Shown: positions 9,079 through 20,352 of the stretch, piece by piece
How positions within the stretch are numbered: position 1 is the first letter of the stretch
Layout: every line of letters begins with the position of its first letter
DNA from: Drosophila miranda
Taxonomy: Eukaryota > Arthropoda > Insecta > Diptera > Drosophilidae
Direction of reading: 5' to 3'
DNA: 64,000 bases
NCBI RefSeq assembly: GCF_003369915.1
Contig: NC_046677.1
Location: 18,990,913-19,054,912, forward strand
Notes under the pieces: model-generated
Told to the model about the DNA's origin: nothing
Seen by the model: only the letters and a program-made list of their open reading frames with translations
Database searches by the model: none
Program-made: the position numbers and the translations under genes

Positions 9079-11743
9079 GCTAGTATTATTTTGTATACAA
9101 ATCAGACTGTTCCTTTTATTTATCGGACTTTGCATTTTAGCTAATATTAGAGTAAGCTTTACATTTTCCTTCGGCAGAAACGGAAAAACGTTTAATTTAG
9201 GTTTAATTTAAACCTACATATGTATAATCAAATAAGTCAGGGGACAAAACTATTAAGGGTCTCAAGAATCAGCCGGTCTAAGAAAATCAGCTTACAAATA
9301 AAAACGATTAAATTTCATATTTATACTGCTTCAAAAGAAATATGTGTACATAGATATGGGCAGAAATGTATATTTTAAACTAGATTAAATCAGTGAGAAA
9401 GGTATCTTAGGGGCGTTGAAGTTTTACAAGCCTATGGCAGCTATATATTATATATATGGGCCAATTGTACCCAAATTTTACTTAACAGTCCCACTCAAAA
9501 AAAGGACCATGGAAAATTTCGTTAAGAAAACTTCAGTTCGCAAAGAAACAGACGGACATAGTTATATCGACTCGGGTTATCTTAAATATCTCAAAAATAT
9601 ATGTATATAATGTTACAATAACTTCTTCGAGGGTGTAAACAGACACATTTTATAAATTTTTCTGTAATTAATAAGTTTACCATTATTATAAAAACTACTT
9701 CAAAGTTTCCGTTCGACTTTGCCAGTGGTCTGCTGACTAAATTTACTTTAATAACAAAAATCCAATAGAGGTTATCTTAAAAAAAAAACATTTAAAGTAC
9801 TTCTAGACTACTGCATGGTAGTCTCATACTGATCTAAAAGTTTATCCAATTTATAAATGACCTTTTTTATGGATTTTTTCATTCTACCCTTTTTTAATAT
9901 ATTGTATTTAATGTAACGACTTTAAACTGTATCTGTCATATAGAAATTTCGGTCAGGATATCTTACAAGACGGCGTTCACTCCTTTTCACTGTGGTGCAG
10001 TTTGACTTAACTTTTCAATGCGGAAAGTCATGAATTTTCATTGAGGCCAAAGATTTCTCCCAGTTTTAGGACTTTTCCTTAAGTTATTCATGCTCGCCGG
10101 TCAAAATTGTATGTATATATATGTGTATATCCTTTGGCATTTGACTTGGGACCAAAATGACGGGCTACCCTCTACCGGCAGTAGGCTACTTCCGCCAAAC
10201 ATCAACAAATTCTTTCTTTTCCAATGTAACTTAATTTTTAAAGGAAACTATGTGATAACTCTTGTCTTGAGCAACATGTCATACTGATCACGGATATGAC
10301 TATAATTTCCTAAAACCCTTTCCAAACGTAAAGAAATAAAAGGCGACCCTCTTTCAATCAACCATCACAGATTTAATATGAGACCTATTTGTATGCCTTT
10401 AGCACTTTATTTCTTCTGTCGATATCTTGCGAACATAACTTTAAATACGTTCATATTTTATAACAATTTTAACAAACACACATTTTTATAACATAAGCAT
10501 TTAAGCAATGTGTTGAGACCAAGTTCCACTACATTTTGTATTCATTACATCAGACATACAGTACATAAATGGGTGGACTATAATAATATGTGAACATAAA
10601 TATACTTTTTATTCCTTAATTGTTCAATTTTTCTTAGTGGTAAAAAAAAAGTTTGCGGTACAAGTTGGTTATAATGAATTGTAGAAAACAAAAAATCTAT
10701 ATGAAAACCCCAATGAAACAAACTTCGCCACATAGATTTCTTTATATCACGGTAGATCGTGGCACTGTAGTATACATGTAGCTTCAATGGGAATGAACGA
10801 CCGCAAAACAACTTCCCTGATGTTAGCCTACCAGCGTTTCTGCCCAGTCTCACATCTGCGTTCTTTCTCAAATCACGGAATAATAATAGAACATTTTTTC
10901 AAGCCAACATAATTTGATCGGTGAACCTTCTATTGGGAAATTGACACACATTAGCCATATTTGAGACGTCAAGAAAGAAAATCATGGTCTTACTGAGTCA
11001 TATAAACAGAAATGCGAAAGGTACTTGGGTTATTTTCATAGAAAAAACGTATTATCATCACTCTATTTCCGATCTTCTGTAGAGGAGCTACATGAAATAG
11101 TAATTTTTTTTGGACCAACGCCTTGTGAGTTATTTGAATGCAGGTTTAATTAATTTATATTTTAAGCAAAGGGTTTTCTTACGACTTAATTTTTGGTCGA
11201 TCGTTCATATTACAGTTTTAATAATAATATAAGTAGTTGGTAATAATATAATTTGTGGGGTCGAAGATGCTTTTTACTTTGCTTTCCAAACATAAATTAG
11301 TCATGGCTAGAACTTTTAAAGAAAAACCGTTTTTTTTCCAAGCTTAAAATAAAGTAAAATTTAATTAATGCTAATATTAATAATAGTGTGTGTCCGCCAA
11401 TATGGGTACATGCAATGCTAATGGTCGAATACCACTACACTTGAAGTTAAAGCAGTCAGCCCAGATACAAAAACCATATGGCGAAAAGCATGAAGCAAGC
11501 AGAGAAATATATACTTTAGGTTACTTTTTTAGCCAATCTGGTGGCAGCGCGGCATCAGATAAAATATAAATGCTTACTCTGAAATAATAAATTGGCTAAT
11601 CCAACCTAACACAAATGTATCGTCGTCAGTTTTTCATAGTAGATTAGTCCTGAAGTGTAGTGGAATACGACCATTACTGGTATTGAAAATGAAAAATCCA
11701 TCAACATGCTAATATTTTGTAAATTAATGGAATTGGCAATCAG
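9079..11743. other. Intergenic DNA between TfIIB and the TBC gene
   Basis: I see no convincing gene here. A short degraded DINE-1 piece lies around 9540-9605 (GACGGACATAG followed by TATCGACTCG). A small inverted repeat occupies about 11412-11686 and is listed separately. The other open frames, for example minus 10578-10871, match nothing I know. Confidence 0.45.
11412..11686. repeat. Small inverted-repeat element (MITE-like)
   Basis: The left arm at about 11412-11445 contains ATGGTCGAATACCACTACAC. Its imperfect reverse complement lies at about 11651-11686 (GTGTAGTGGAATACGACCAT). A second inner pair, TTAGCCAAT and ATTGGCTAA, sits near 11530 and 11592. The whole could fold into one long hairpin. 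It ends about 60 bp beyond the stop codon of the neighbouring minus-strand gene, so it may be part of its 3' UTR. Confidence 0.5.
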
Positions 11744-13937
11744 CTAGTCAATCGAAAGAGAACATTTCTCGTCATCACTATGCCCGACACACTCAAGTGC
11801 AGGTCGATGCTCAGAGTCCCACATACCAGGTCCACATCGCTTACAAAGGCCACTTAACGTACACGGAATTTTGGGTATTTGACGGTATTGGTGTAGTAGA
11901 CCACGAGCTTTTCGAAGAATCAGCTGTCCATCCATATACATGGCCAGGGAGCTGAAGTGCAATAGCATTTCGTCCGCGCGTAATCCTTGAGCTATCACGT
12001 CATCTGCATAGACAGCTATGATGGCCAAGCAAAGAAATAGATGAAAGTAGTCAGTCAAATAGTTCGACCAACAGGCCTCCCACATACGAATTACGACAGC
12101 TTCGGTAAACTCTCGCTTGAAACAAAGCAAAAGCCATCGGTGACAAAATAAGAGCTCCATAGAATCGTTCTGATGCTCCAAATGTTCATAAAAACGTGGC
12201 AACATTAGCCTTATAAGCTCTCGCAGATAACTAAGATTATGGTCAACGTCACTGTCTGTGGGAGTGCACACAAAAAATGCACGTTGCATTAATCCTACGA
12301 AACACCAAAATGTTTCAGACTCATTTTGCACCTCGCATAATATAGGCGCTAGTAAATCACTCATACCCTGAAAACGAATTGAATAGTAAATTTTTGTGTG
12401 TAAATAGACTGGCATGTCTTTAAATTGAACTACGAACCTGGGAATAGGACAACCCAGCATTATAAATAGCAAAGTTGAGCAGAATGTTTTTCATAACCTC
12501 GGTATTGGGATTATCGTCACCGCAAAAAAAAGGGTTGGTGCGGTCTGTACGCACAACATCCTTTTCAACAACACACTGTACGGTTTTCCAAAAGTGTACT
12601 TGTTGCTCTGGAGACATTGAGTATAGACGCCTTCGTGTAATTTCGTCGTACTCCTGTCGCTTAATGTCCATAAGGACTGCTCGATCTTCAAATGTCGACG
12701 AAAAGGAATAGCACTTTAATAAAAATGGCCATACCGTTTTTCGCAGGCTCTTTTCAAGGCCACCAAAAAATACACATTTGCGAAGAAGCAAATCATCTTC
12801 GATCTGTCCTTTTTCGTTTAACAATGTGCCATAGAAAAAGTTCGTAGTTATTTTCTTAACGTCGCCCTCATCGGGATGCATTTCTGATTTCTTGACTTCA
12901 GGTCGACAGACCATAAAATGCCTGTATGGCAGATCGAATTTTTCTGGAAAATTGTCCAAAGTGATGTTGTGCAGAAAACAATGCCACTGATGAAGCACCT
13001 GGGCCAAGTGATCCAAACCACCATAATGGAAATGGAGTATCTTGTACTGCGACTCTCGAGACGCAATCACCAGCTGACCCGATGTGCAGTTGTTGTCATT
13101 GAAAAAGAGGCGTAGTGATCTCATTTGACTTAAATCTACGGAAAAATGACGACACTTTAGTGCGGTATTTCGGCGGGCGGCGGCCATCGTGCTTTCACTA
13201 TCTGGGAACTCTAAGTTGTGCTTAAAGGCAAGTAGTTCTGGGGTCATCCACTTTGGGTTGTTGTCATCAGATGTCTGACCAACGGAGTTTAAATGGCCCC
13301 TGGGTCCTATGAAGTAGTCACTGCTGTTGTCTTCGTCTGTCCTTATCGTTATACAGTTGAATGATTGCGAAATATTGGTGTTTTCGATCTGCGGATTCGA
13401 AATGGTTATATTCACCGAAGTTATTGGGTTATTCTTTAGGAGCGCTGTTAAATCATCTATTGAAGCAGTTTGTCCGCCGAGCAGAGGCTGTAGCTCATTT
13501 TTTAGTTCTTGCATTTCCGACGCCTCATCATCTTCCTCTCGGATGACGCTTTCATTACCCGTTTGAGACACCGCTAAAAAACACTGTTTATTGGTTAAAT
13601 CAGCACTCTTTCTCATGGGACTGAAACTTTCGCTGGAATCTGCCTTAGACGAAGTCGTATATTTACATAGGGAAGAATTTGGAATCCATGTGAGAAGAAG
13701 AGTAGGTCTTTTAGCACAGTTATACTGATCAACGAATGTTTTTGTAGTGCATGTTAAATAACCTGGGTTGTGCAATATATCAAATTCATGACGTGCGATT
13801 GTTGGCGGATGAATGCATACATTGTTCTTGCAAAATAGAATTTCGTTGTCTTCGTAAGAAATATCGATTTTTTTATCAATTATTTCTTCACCGAGTATAA
13901 AGCTGGATGCTTTTTTTATTATACTTCCTATTGGCAT
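11744..13937 (-). CDS. TBC1D16-like Rab GTPase-activating protein
   Basis: Two exons, 13937-12438 and 12367-11744, are joined by a 70 bp intron in phase 0 and give 707 aa. The C-terminal half is a TBC domain, which stimulates GTP hydrolysis by Rab GTPases in vesicle traffic. Close matches to vertebrate TBC1D16 include VRTDRTNPFF with the catalytic arginine finger, NAGLSYSQGMSDLLAPIL spanning the splice site with the glutamine finger, ETFWCFVGLMQ, LLFCHRWLLLCFKREF and WEACWSNYLTDYFHLFLC. The N-terminal ~300 residues are acidic/Ser-rich and less conserved. The start MPIGSIIKKASSFILGEE is the first ATG and reads sensibly. Probably the orthologue of D. melanogaster CG5337; the number is from memory. 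Confidence 0.92.
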
Positions 13938-16224
13938 TTTTAAATACGAATTGTGTATCTTTACATATGCCTATTTTTTTTTTCAATTAAAAGGATGGTT
14001 TTACAGGATAAGATACCAAGGGGTGTTACTGGGTAAAGGGGGTTGTAACAGGTTTTTTTTACGGGTTGCTAGTGAACGGTATCTCTATTGAAAAAGGGTC
14101 ACTCTATTACGAATTTTTTGGGAAAATATCTGGGGTGCTCACGTTAGATTTTAAGGATCCCTTCCGACCCAAATATATGTTATATTTGTTATCAAAACCT
14201 TTATGTAATATGCAAAATATTAATGCAATTTAACGTTTTATAAGCTTAGTAAATTGGTTTCGAATTTGTCATATTTTACGCAAGCGGTAAGTGTGACCAG
14301 CGTTACATGCTGAATGGTAACACTGTTTTGTGTTTCTATATAAATAATATTAATGAATTATTAAATTAATCCTAATGGGATTTTTAATGGAATTCAGATC
14401 TGGGCCTTTAGCAGGCATTAATTGAAAACTCTGATTACACTAGGCGACACAATTTAACTTTTTAAGTGAATCACACCCACTCTTTCTGATAGAGTCGCCT
14501 TCGCAGGAAATCGAACTGGCGAAATGTCACAAAGGCCCTGCCGACCCCTGGTTTACATTCATATAATAGGGCGGAAAAGCACCGACGGGCCAAATTATAA
14601 GGCACAACAGCTGATCAGAGCAAATCAAAAAAGCAACGTCGCTGGAACGAATCGGAACAGTCCTGATCAGCGGCAAGCTAGGCTAGCCGCAGGGCTAACG
14701 TCCATTTTGGTAAGCATTACGTGTGCTCTCGCGCTCGCGGAGCCGCATTGAACCTCCGGACCCATTACACTACTCAACACGACATTTCCACTGTGAACTT
14801 AACCGAATTTTATTTGATAGATTTGTGGCTTAAAAAATGTTTAAGCTATTTGTGCATAGGGTTTATTTTTTTTTAAAGAATTTTTTAAATCTAATAATTT
14901 TTTTAAAGGTATTGTTTTTTGACATAACCTAAGTATCTGAAATCTGGTTATATTGAACTTTGCAAACTTTGTCAGAGCTGACAAATGTAGCTATAGATCT
15001 TAGCGGAACACTTTGTAACTTTAAAGTTAACGTATAGAAAATATTAAGTTTTCAAATTAAAGATTGAAAATGATTGGTGGTATTTTTAGACAAATTTTGA
15101 TATTGAAAACTTGAAAAACTTTCCCGAAATAAATTTATTCCTTTGGGGTTTGTATTTTTCTGATTTTTCTTCAGAGTCTTAAGTGAACATTTTGGAAAAA
15201 TATACCGCAAAAAATTAATCTTTTTTAATTTGAAAGCTTAATATTGTCGAGACGGTAAGCTTAAGCTACAAAGTTTTCGGGTAGAATGAACAGCTGCAAC
15301 CATGAACATTTCAGCATTGCAAAGTTCAATACAAAATAAATTATTAAAAATTTTTAAGGCCCAAACCTATCACAAAAGGTCGGTTTGGCTCACAGCGTAA
15401 ATGTGGTGTTGCATAGTGTATTCTCTGCCTCTACCCGAAAAAATAGACAGCACCCAAACATCTTTTTGAAGTAACAGAAAGTATGAAGCGGAATGTGATA
15501 CTTTCATTAAAGGCGTAATGGGAGCGTTCTGAAAATATACAACCAACATTTCCATGTGCCGCAAGCTTTCGTAGAAAACTTTTGCCTGATCTAATAGGTA
15601 CAATAGGTACAAAAAATGTGTATTTTTTGATTAAATATCAAACCTAATTTAACTGATATGAACCACAACTGAAATTTTCTTTGTATTAGTTCATTTCACA
15701 TTTAAGGTGAAATCTTCGCATAAACGGCCAAACTGCACTCAAATAAGCCAACCCTTTCTAAAATTGCATTTGCTGGCTAGCTCAAGGTGTAGCAGAGGAT
15801 CCCAAGGAATTGTACTTTTATTCACAGGTGCGCGTCGTACCCAAATGTACAAATACAGTGTCGGAGTTGAGTGTTGGCACAAATATATGAATTTTCTATA
15901 AGATTGGCTCAGTTTAATAAGCATAATTTTATTGCAAGATTTAGTAAAAATGTTAAACGAAAAAAATGTCTAAAATAAGGGAAACAAAAGTGTTGACACA
16001 CTTAGGATTTAGCACTTCTTAAGCACTTTTAATCTAGATTGGCACTCAAATCTAGTGGAGTAGGAGTACAATATAAGTATACCTTTGGGGGTCCAATTCC
16101 TGAAGTTTCAATCCTGACCTGTTTTGTTAAATATGGAGAGTGTTGGAACAAAAAAAAAGTCAGGGAAACTGCTGATACCTTAATAGTGTCAATAAACATA
16201 TTTACTTCTATATTATTTTAAGAT
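13938..16224. other. Intergenic DNA with one Tc1-like end
   Basis: The gene starting at 13937 must have its promoter in the first part. About 14450-14790 is more GC-rich and repeat-like but unrecognised. About 14800-15360 is very AT-rich with nothing visible. A TA followed by CAGTGTCGGAGTTGAGTG at 15856 matches the Tc1-like ends at 4191 and 46912. No transposase is recognised after it. Confidence 0.4.
15856..15881 (+). repeat. Tc1/mariner-like terminal inverted repeat, solo end
   Basis: Starts CAGTGTCGGAGTTGAGTG directly after TA at 15854-15855 and shares most bases with the ends at 4191-4217 (inverted) and 46912-46938. No partner end is visible nearby. Confidence 0.45.
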
Positions 16225-18686
16225 TTATCGACTTTGAAAATGCTGCAGATCATTGAGTAATAAAGTAATACTGTAACGCAATCGTTGAAACGTGGACAGT
16301 GGCAACTCCAGAGTTCGAAAATCTCCACTCGGGAGCTTGAAGTGCAGTACTACGGTCGTTTTATCTTGGATAGTACTAAATAATATGAAGAAATATCACA
16401 AATTTATTTGAATATCCCAAATTAATTATATTCATACCTTAAAGTCAAAGAAATGTTGATCCTCCACTTCACGTTTAACATTTTAACACGATCTAATTTG
16501 GTATCCGAGTAATTTTTACTCAGTATTTCTCGATGGTGGAAAATAACTGTGCAGATATCTTCAACGCATTCTTCCGAAAATCTGTAAAGAAATTTGAATT
16601 GACTTTAATTTTTATAATTGTCGTGTTTTATTTTGTCACAATTCTAGGGAAATGGGCGGGGCGCGTTCACCAGCACAATGTATCATGCATCATGTACATA
16701 TCATGTTTTTAAGTTCTGGTGATACATTCCTTACCATCCCGCTGTCACACAGGGGCTGAAACGGCCAATCTAGCTTATATTCGAATTCAATTTCAGAATT
16801 CCGAGAACCATTTTCTATCGGTACACGAAAATTATTGGTCTTGCTTTTTTGTACCCTGTAATACTCCTGTAATATCATACTGAATCAAGTTTGTTGCTAA
16901 ATTTTGCCACGCTCCCGGTGCACACAAATCTGAAGTCGTATGAAAATTAAAAAAATCGTATTCGCAACTTTTTGCGAATACCGAATCATGGCTGATACAT
17001 TTGTCTGCTCTAAGAAAAGTGCAACAAGCAGATTACGTATAATCAGCGGATCTGTAATTTCACCCTACCAAATACTAATGTCTTTCATTTTACTTATAAT
17101 AACGGTAGAGGTTTAAGTTGGTTTCTTGTTAGTCTTAAGAGGGCCGTAAAGGATGCAGTGGCTTCATGGTAGCATTTATACATGTGACGCATTCATATAT
17201 ACCCGTGCTGCACAGAATATTAAAATGATTTAGATATTTTCGCTGATTCATCACGTGTGATCAAAGACTATACAATAGCAAGATGAAGCATTGGGAAAAA
17301 ATTCGATTTCAAGGCTTATCTTTCGCCTCTGACCTGTTACTCGGCTTGGTCTGTTCGTCAATACCTTGTTCAGCGCTGAGCCGAGATAAAATGCAAAACA
17401 AAATATTGTCTTTTGACGACGGCCATAGAGTCGACCATCAATGTGCAGAATCATGCCCATGTAGCAATGTAGTTATTTTTTTCAATCTTACGACCTAAAA
17501 GTCTCGAATCTCGCTTGTGCGAGGGGAACGACTTTGTGCATCGCCAAAGACTGTAGAGATGTTGCTTTGTATTTATAGAAGGATTCGAAGACCCTGACGA
17601 TCAGCACAGCCGAAACCGAGTAGGTAAGCAGTGGTAACGAAAAACCCCGCCATAAAACAGCTTTTTGCTCCCTCATCCAACATGTCGCTACTTCTTCTTA
17701 GATTCTTCTCGTCATTGCCATCTTCATAATTCAATCGAATCTTCCACCGTCCTCTAATATAAAAATATACAAGGCCCTGGGTATACCCTTACATAAACAA
17801 ATCGCCGACAATCCCATCTTAATAGCTACCAATCAGCTACCAAGGCGTTGTACAAATAATAGCTTGTTGGCTACTTACTAACTCAGCGTAGTGAGGGATT
17901 ATGTAGTTCTCTTGTGCAAAGTCTGCCCACTTTTCTATCTGATTGGGAAATTTGTATTTTTTATTATTTATACTTGATGCTAAACTTGCTGTATTCCTAG
18001 CTAATTTGCAAGCCTCAGAGCATAGAACTTACAGCAATGCAACTGTTGTCCTTTGAAATAAATATTAGTGTTACTATTACTTTGAAATACAAAAATATTT
18101 GCTCGACGATTACTATTATTCAATGTTTGGACTTTACTCTACTCTCTTTGACTTTACAAAAAATGTATGCTCAAAAAGTAGAATCATAGTGCAGCTACAC
18201 TTTGATTCAATGTGCAGAAGTACAGATGTATGTAGTTTGTTTGTAAATTTGAAAACATCTGCATTCATACACACATAAACATATACATATGTACTTACAA
18301 TAAACAACGAAATGTTTATGACTTGCGAATGTAAATAGAAGAATTAATATGTACATACATACATATGTGTTTGTATACCTTAAATCAACCATTAGGCATT
18401 TTCGTAGCTCGTCAGCCTTTACCACTCCTTTTGGATAGCGCAAAAATATTTGCATCATCAAAAACACTATAGTAAAGAGCTCGCAAAAGTCTCCAGGAAC
18501 TTCATGGCCGGCATTTGTCAGTTTGCTCTTTGCAAGGGACAGCACTTCGGAACATGATTTTTTTGTCTCTATATAATGCACGGAAACTTGAATTAAGACC
18601 CGCAGCATTGGTTTCGATAATTGCGGTAGGATCGAAGAATATGGTTGAACATTTCTCTGAATATTATGTCGAAACGAAAATGTCAT
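16225..18686 (-). CDS. COMM domain protein, COMMD5-like
   Basis: COMMD proteins form the Commander complex with CCC and Retriever, which recycles membrane cargo from endosomes. Three exons, 18686-18379, 16581-16438 and 16375-16225, join in phase to give 200 aa. The C-terminal COMM domain is clear: NVKWRINISLTL, then VVLHFKLPSGDFRTLELPL, then FQRLRYSITLLLNDLQ. This aligns best, from memory, with human COMMD5 (FRWRVDVAIS, FEVPTAKFQELRYSVALVL). The N-terminal helical region (residues 1-100) is diverged, as in the family. Intron 1 is about 1.8 kb (16582-18378) and shows no recognisable gene. The middle exon (144 bp) and last exon (151 bp) are too short to stand out on their own. An ORF of 77 codons ends 23 bp upstream on the same strand. 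Confidence 0.85.
16582..18378. other. Large first intron of the COMMD5-like gene
   Basis: No recognisable gene or complete mobile element. A 17-base string TCAAAGACTATACAATA near 17270 recurs near 46124, perhaps from a shared repeat end. ACATATG-rich simple sequence is present near 18280-18370. Confidence 0.35.
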
Positions 18687-18709
18687 TTTAATACAAAATT
18701 TGTTTGTAT

Positions 18710-18943
18710 TTAAAGAAGTGTTTCTTCTTTATGTTTCAAAGATACAGGACATGCTCTTTTTATCATATTGGCAACTTGGATCATTGAAATAAGAACATAA
18801 TGAAAAAGTTCATCTATATTTACGTTATTAAAATTAAATTTTAGCTGGAATTGCATTAATGCTCTGTTTTTCGCAAACTTGCGAATACACTTTTGAACGT
18901 TTTCCTTTATATTAAAACTTATGCTCTCTGTTTTTTGCAACAT
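18710..18943 (-). CDS. 77-aa ORF upstream of the COMMD5-like gene, unknown protein
   Basis: An ATG-started ORF, MLQKTESISFNIKENVQKC and so on to KHKEETLL, ends 23 bp before the ATG of the COMMD5-like gene, on the same strand but in another frame. The composition looks protein-like: basic and helical, with two Cys, an INIDEL-like stretch (VNIDELFHYVLISMIQ) and no low complexity. I do not recognise the family. The tiny gap leaves almost no room for a separate promoter and 5' UTR. If real, the two ORFs may share one transcript, or this is the end of another gene. It could also be chance. Confidence 0.45.
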   Translation of the reverse strand: MLQKTESISFNIKENVQKCIRKFAKNRALMQFQLKFNFNNVNIDELFHYVLISMIQVANMIKRACPVSLKHKEETLL

Positions 18944-19039
18944 TCGCTAACGATATGGTGATTCAGTTCCATATTGTTTCCAGATATTTTACATGCTTGG
19001 CTGTCTGTCTTCCTTTTGACAATTAAAATATTTCGTTTA

Positions 19040-19380
19040 TAGTCCAAGCCGCACATGGTACGGTGGAATTTTTGGCAGATGTGAAACATCTATTCCCACT
19101 GACATCATCCACCTTCCATAAGAAACAGCCACACAGAATTCCGAAATGTGAATTTTTATCAGATATTGATACATTAGCTATCGTTTTAGCCGTGGATCCA
19201 CAACGAAAAATGTTGGTAGATTGGCATACGTCCTTTCTGACTGTCAGAAGACTGAAGACGAGAATGATAAGGGGTCGGTTCCCCACTACTGCCACTGCAC
19301 GGCCCTTGGAAACCGTAGACGATGGTATATCGCGTTCCACTTTGTCAAGCACATTTTTGACCTATTTGAAACCATAACAG
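19040..19380 (+). repeat. Dispersed element X, copy B (partial)
   Basis: Around 19057-19100 the sequence ACGGTGGAATTTTTGGCAGA, then TGTGAAACA and ATTCCCAC, matches copy C near 58550 block by block. The rest (to about 19380) is open on the plus strand for 104 codons from 19063, but the product is not recognised. It may be a degraded part of the same element. Confidence 0.4.
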
Positions 19381-20352
19381 CATTCTTATCAAAATAGATC
19401 CAAGCCACTGAATGGGACTACTCTTAAAATTCAGTATAAGGCCCACGGTCGGGGCGAGAGATGGGGCTCAAGCCCATGCGAAATGGTCTATAACAGGCCC
19501 AAGTGGGCTGAGGGGAGGCTCAGTTATGAAACAAGATTTTAATATATTGTTACTGTGTCCATAGTCGAAAACATCAAACTGTAAATTTCAACTTTTTAAT
19601 ACGGCATTCAGAGGTTTAGTTAAACGGGTGCACCTTAGCTGTTTATCCATCGATTTTTACAAAAAATACCTTGAACGACGTCCAATTAATATACCTTTAC
19701 CTACCTTTACCTAAGGAATAATTTTTTTCAAAAGTCAAAACTTTGTTTGAAATACGACCAACAATGTTAAATTTTCAATTTAAATCCTTAATATTTTCCT
19801 GATGATACGCCTTAGTTAAAATGTGTTGGGTTAAAATATGTAGCTACATTTTTCAGCTTTGCAGAATACACAGAAGTTATATAAAATAAATCACTAAATA
19901 TGAGAAAACTGTAAAAAAAATAGATATACAAAATTGTTTTAGTAGTGTGCTACCTTTTGTTGTGCAACACATACCTTTTTCCAACCCAATGCGTCCTTGA
20001 TTGGCGGCCCAACAGCATTGGGGCTCCAATATTTTGAACAATTTTTAAAGACATTTTCATATATGTGGAGTTTGTTCACAGCGGGAAAATAAATTGTTCT
20101 TGTAGTGTTGTTATTAGCTAATTATATATTAATAGCTTATAATAATTACCTTTGTTTTATCCCTACGCATTTACGCTATTTATTTAGCTATGTTTCATGT
20201 AATTACTAGGTAATATCGGGCTGTGAAACTTGACATCCACAATTAAAAATGTAAGGCATAGGGTAAATGGAAAACTCTGTATTTTGGGTACAAAAGTAAA
20301 TTTTTATTTTCTTTGTTGGGTATGATAATTATAAATATATATTACAATATAA
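19381..20352. other. Intergenic DNA, nothing recognised
   Basis: AT-rich except for a short GC-richer patch near 19440-19530. I see no gene, RNA gene or named repeat. A minus-strand poly(A) signal (TTTATT at 20303-20308) for the next gene lies at its right edge. Confidence 0.4.

Noticed and set aside
10578-10871. 97-codon minus ORF downstream of TfIIB
   Set aside because: No family recognised, no splice or promoter context; likely chance or old repeat.
12475-13566. Plus-strand ORFs opposite the TBC1D16-like gene
   Set aside because: Antisense shadows of a well-supported coding exon.
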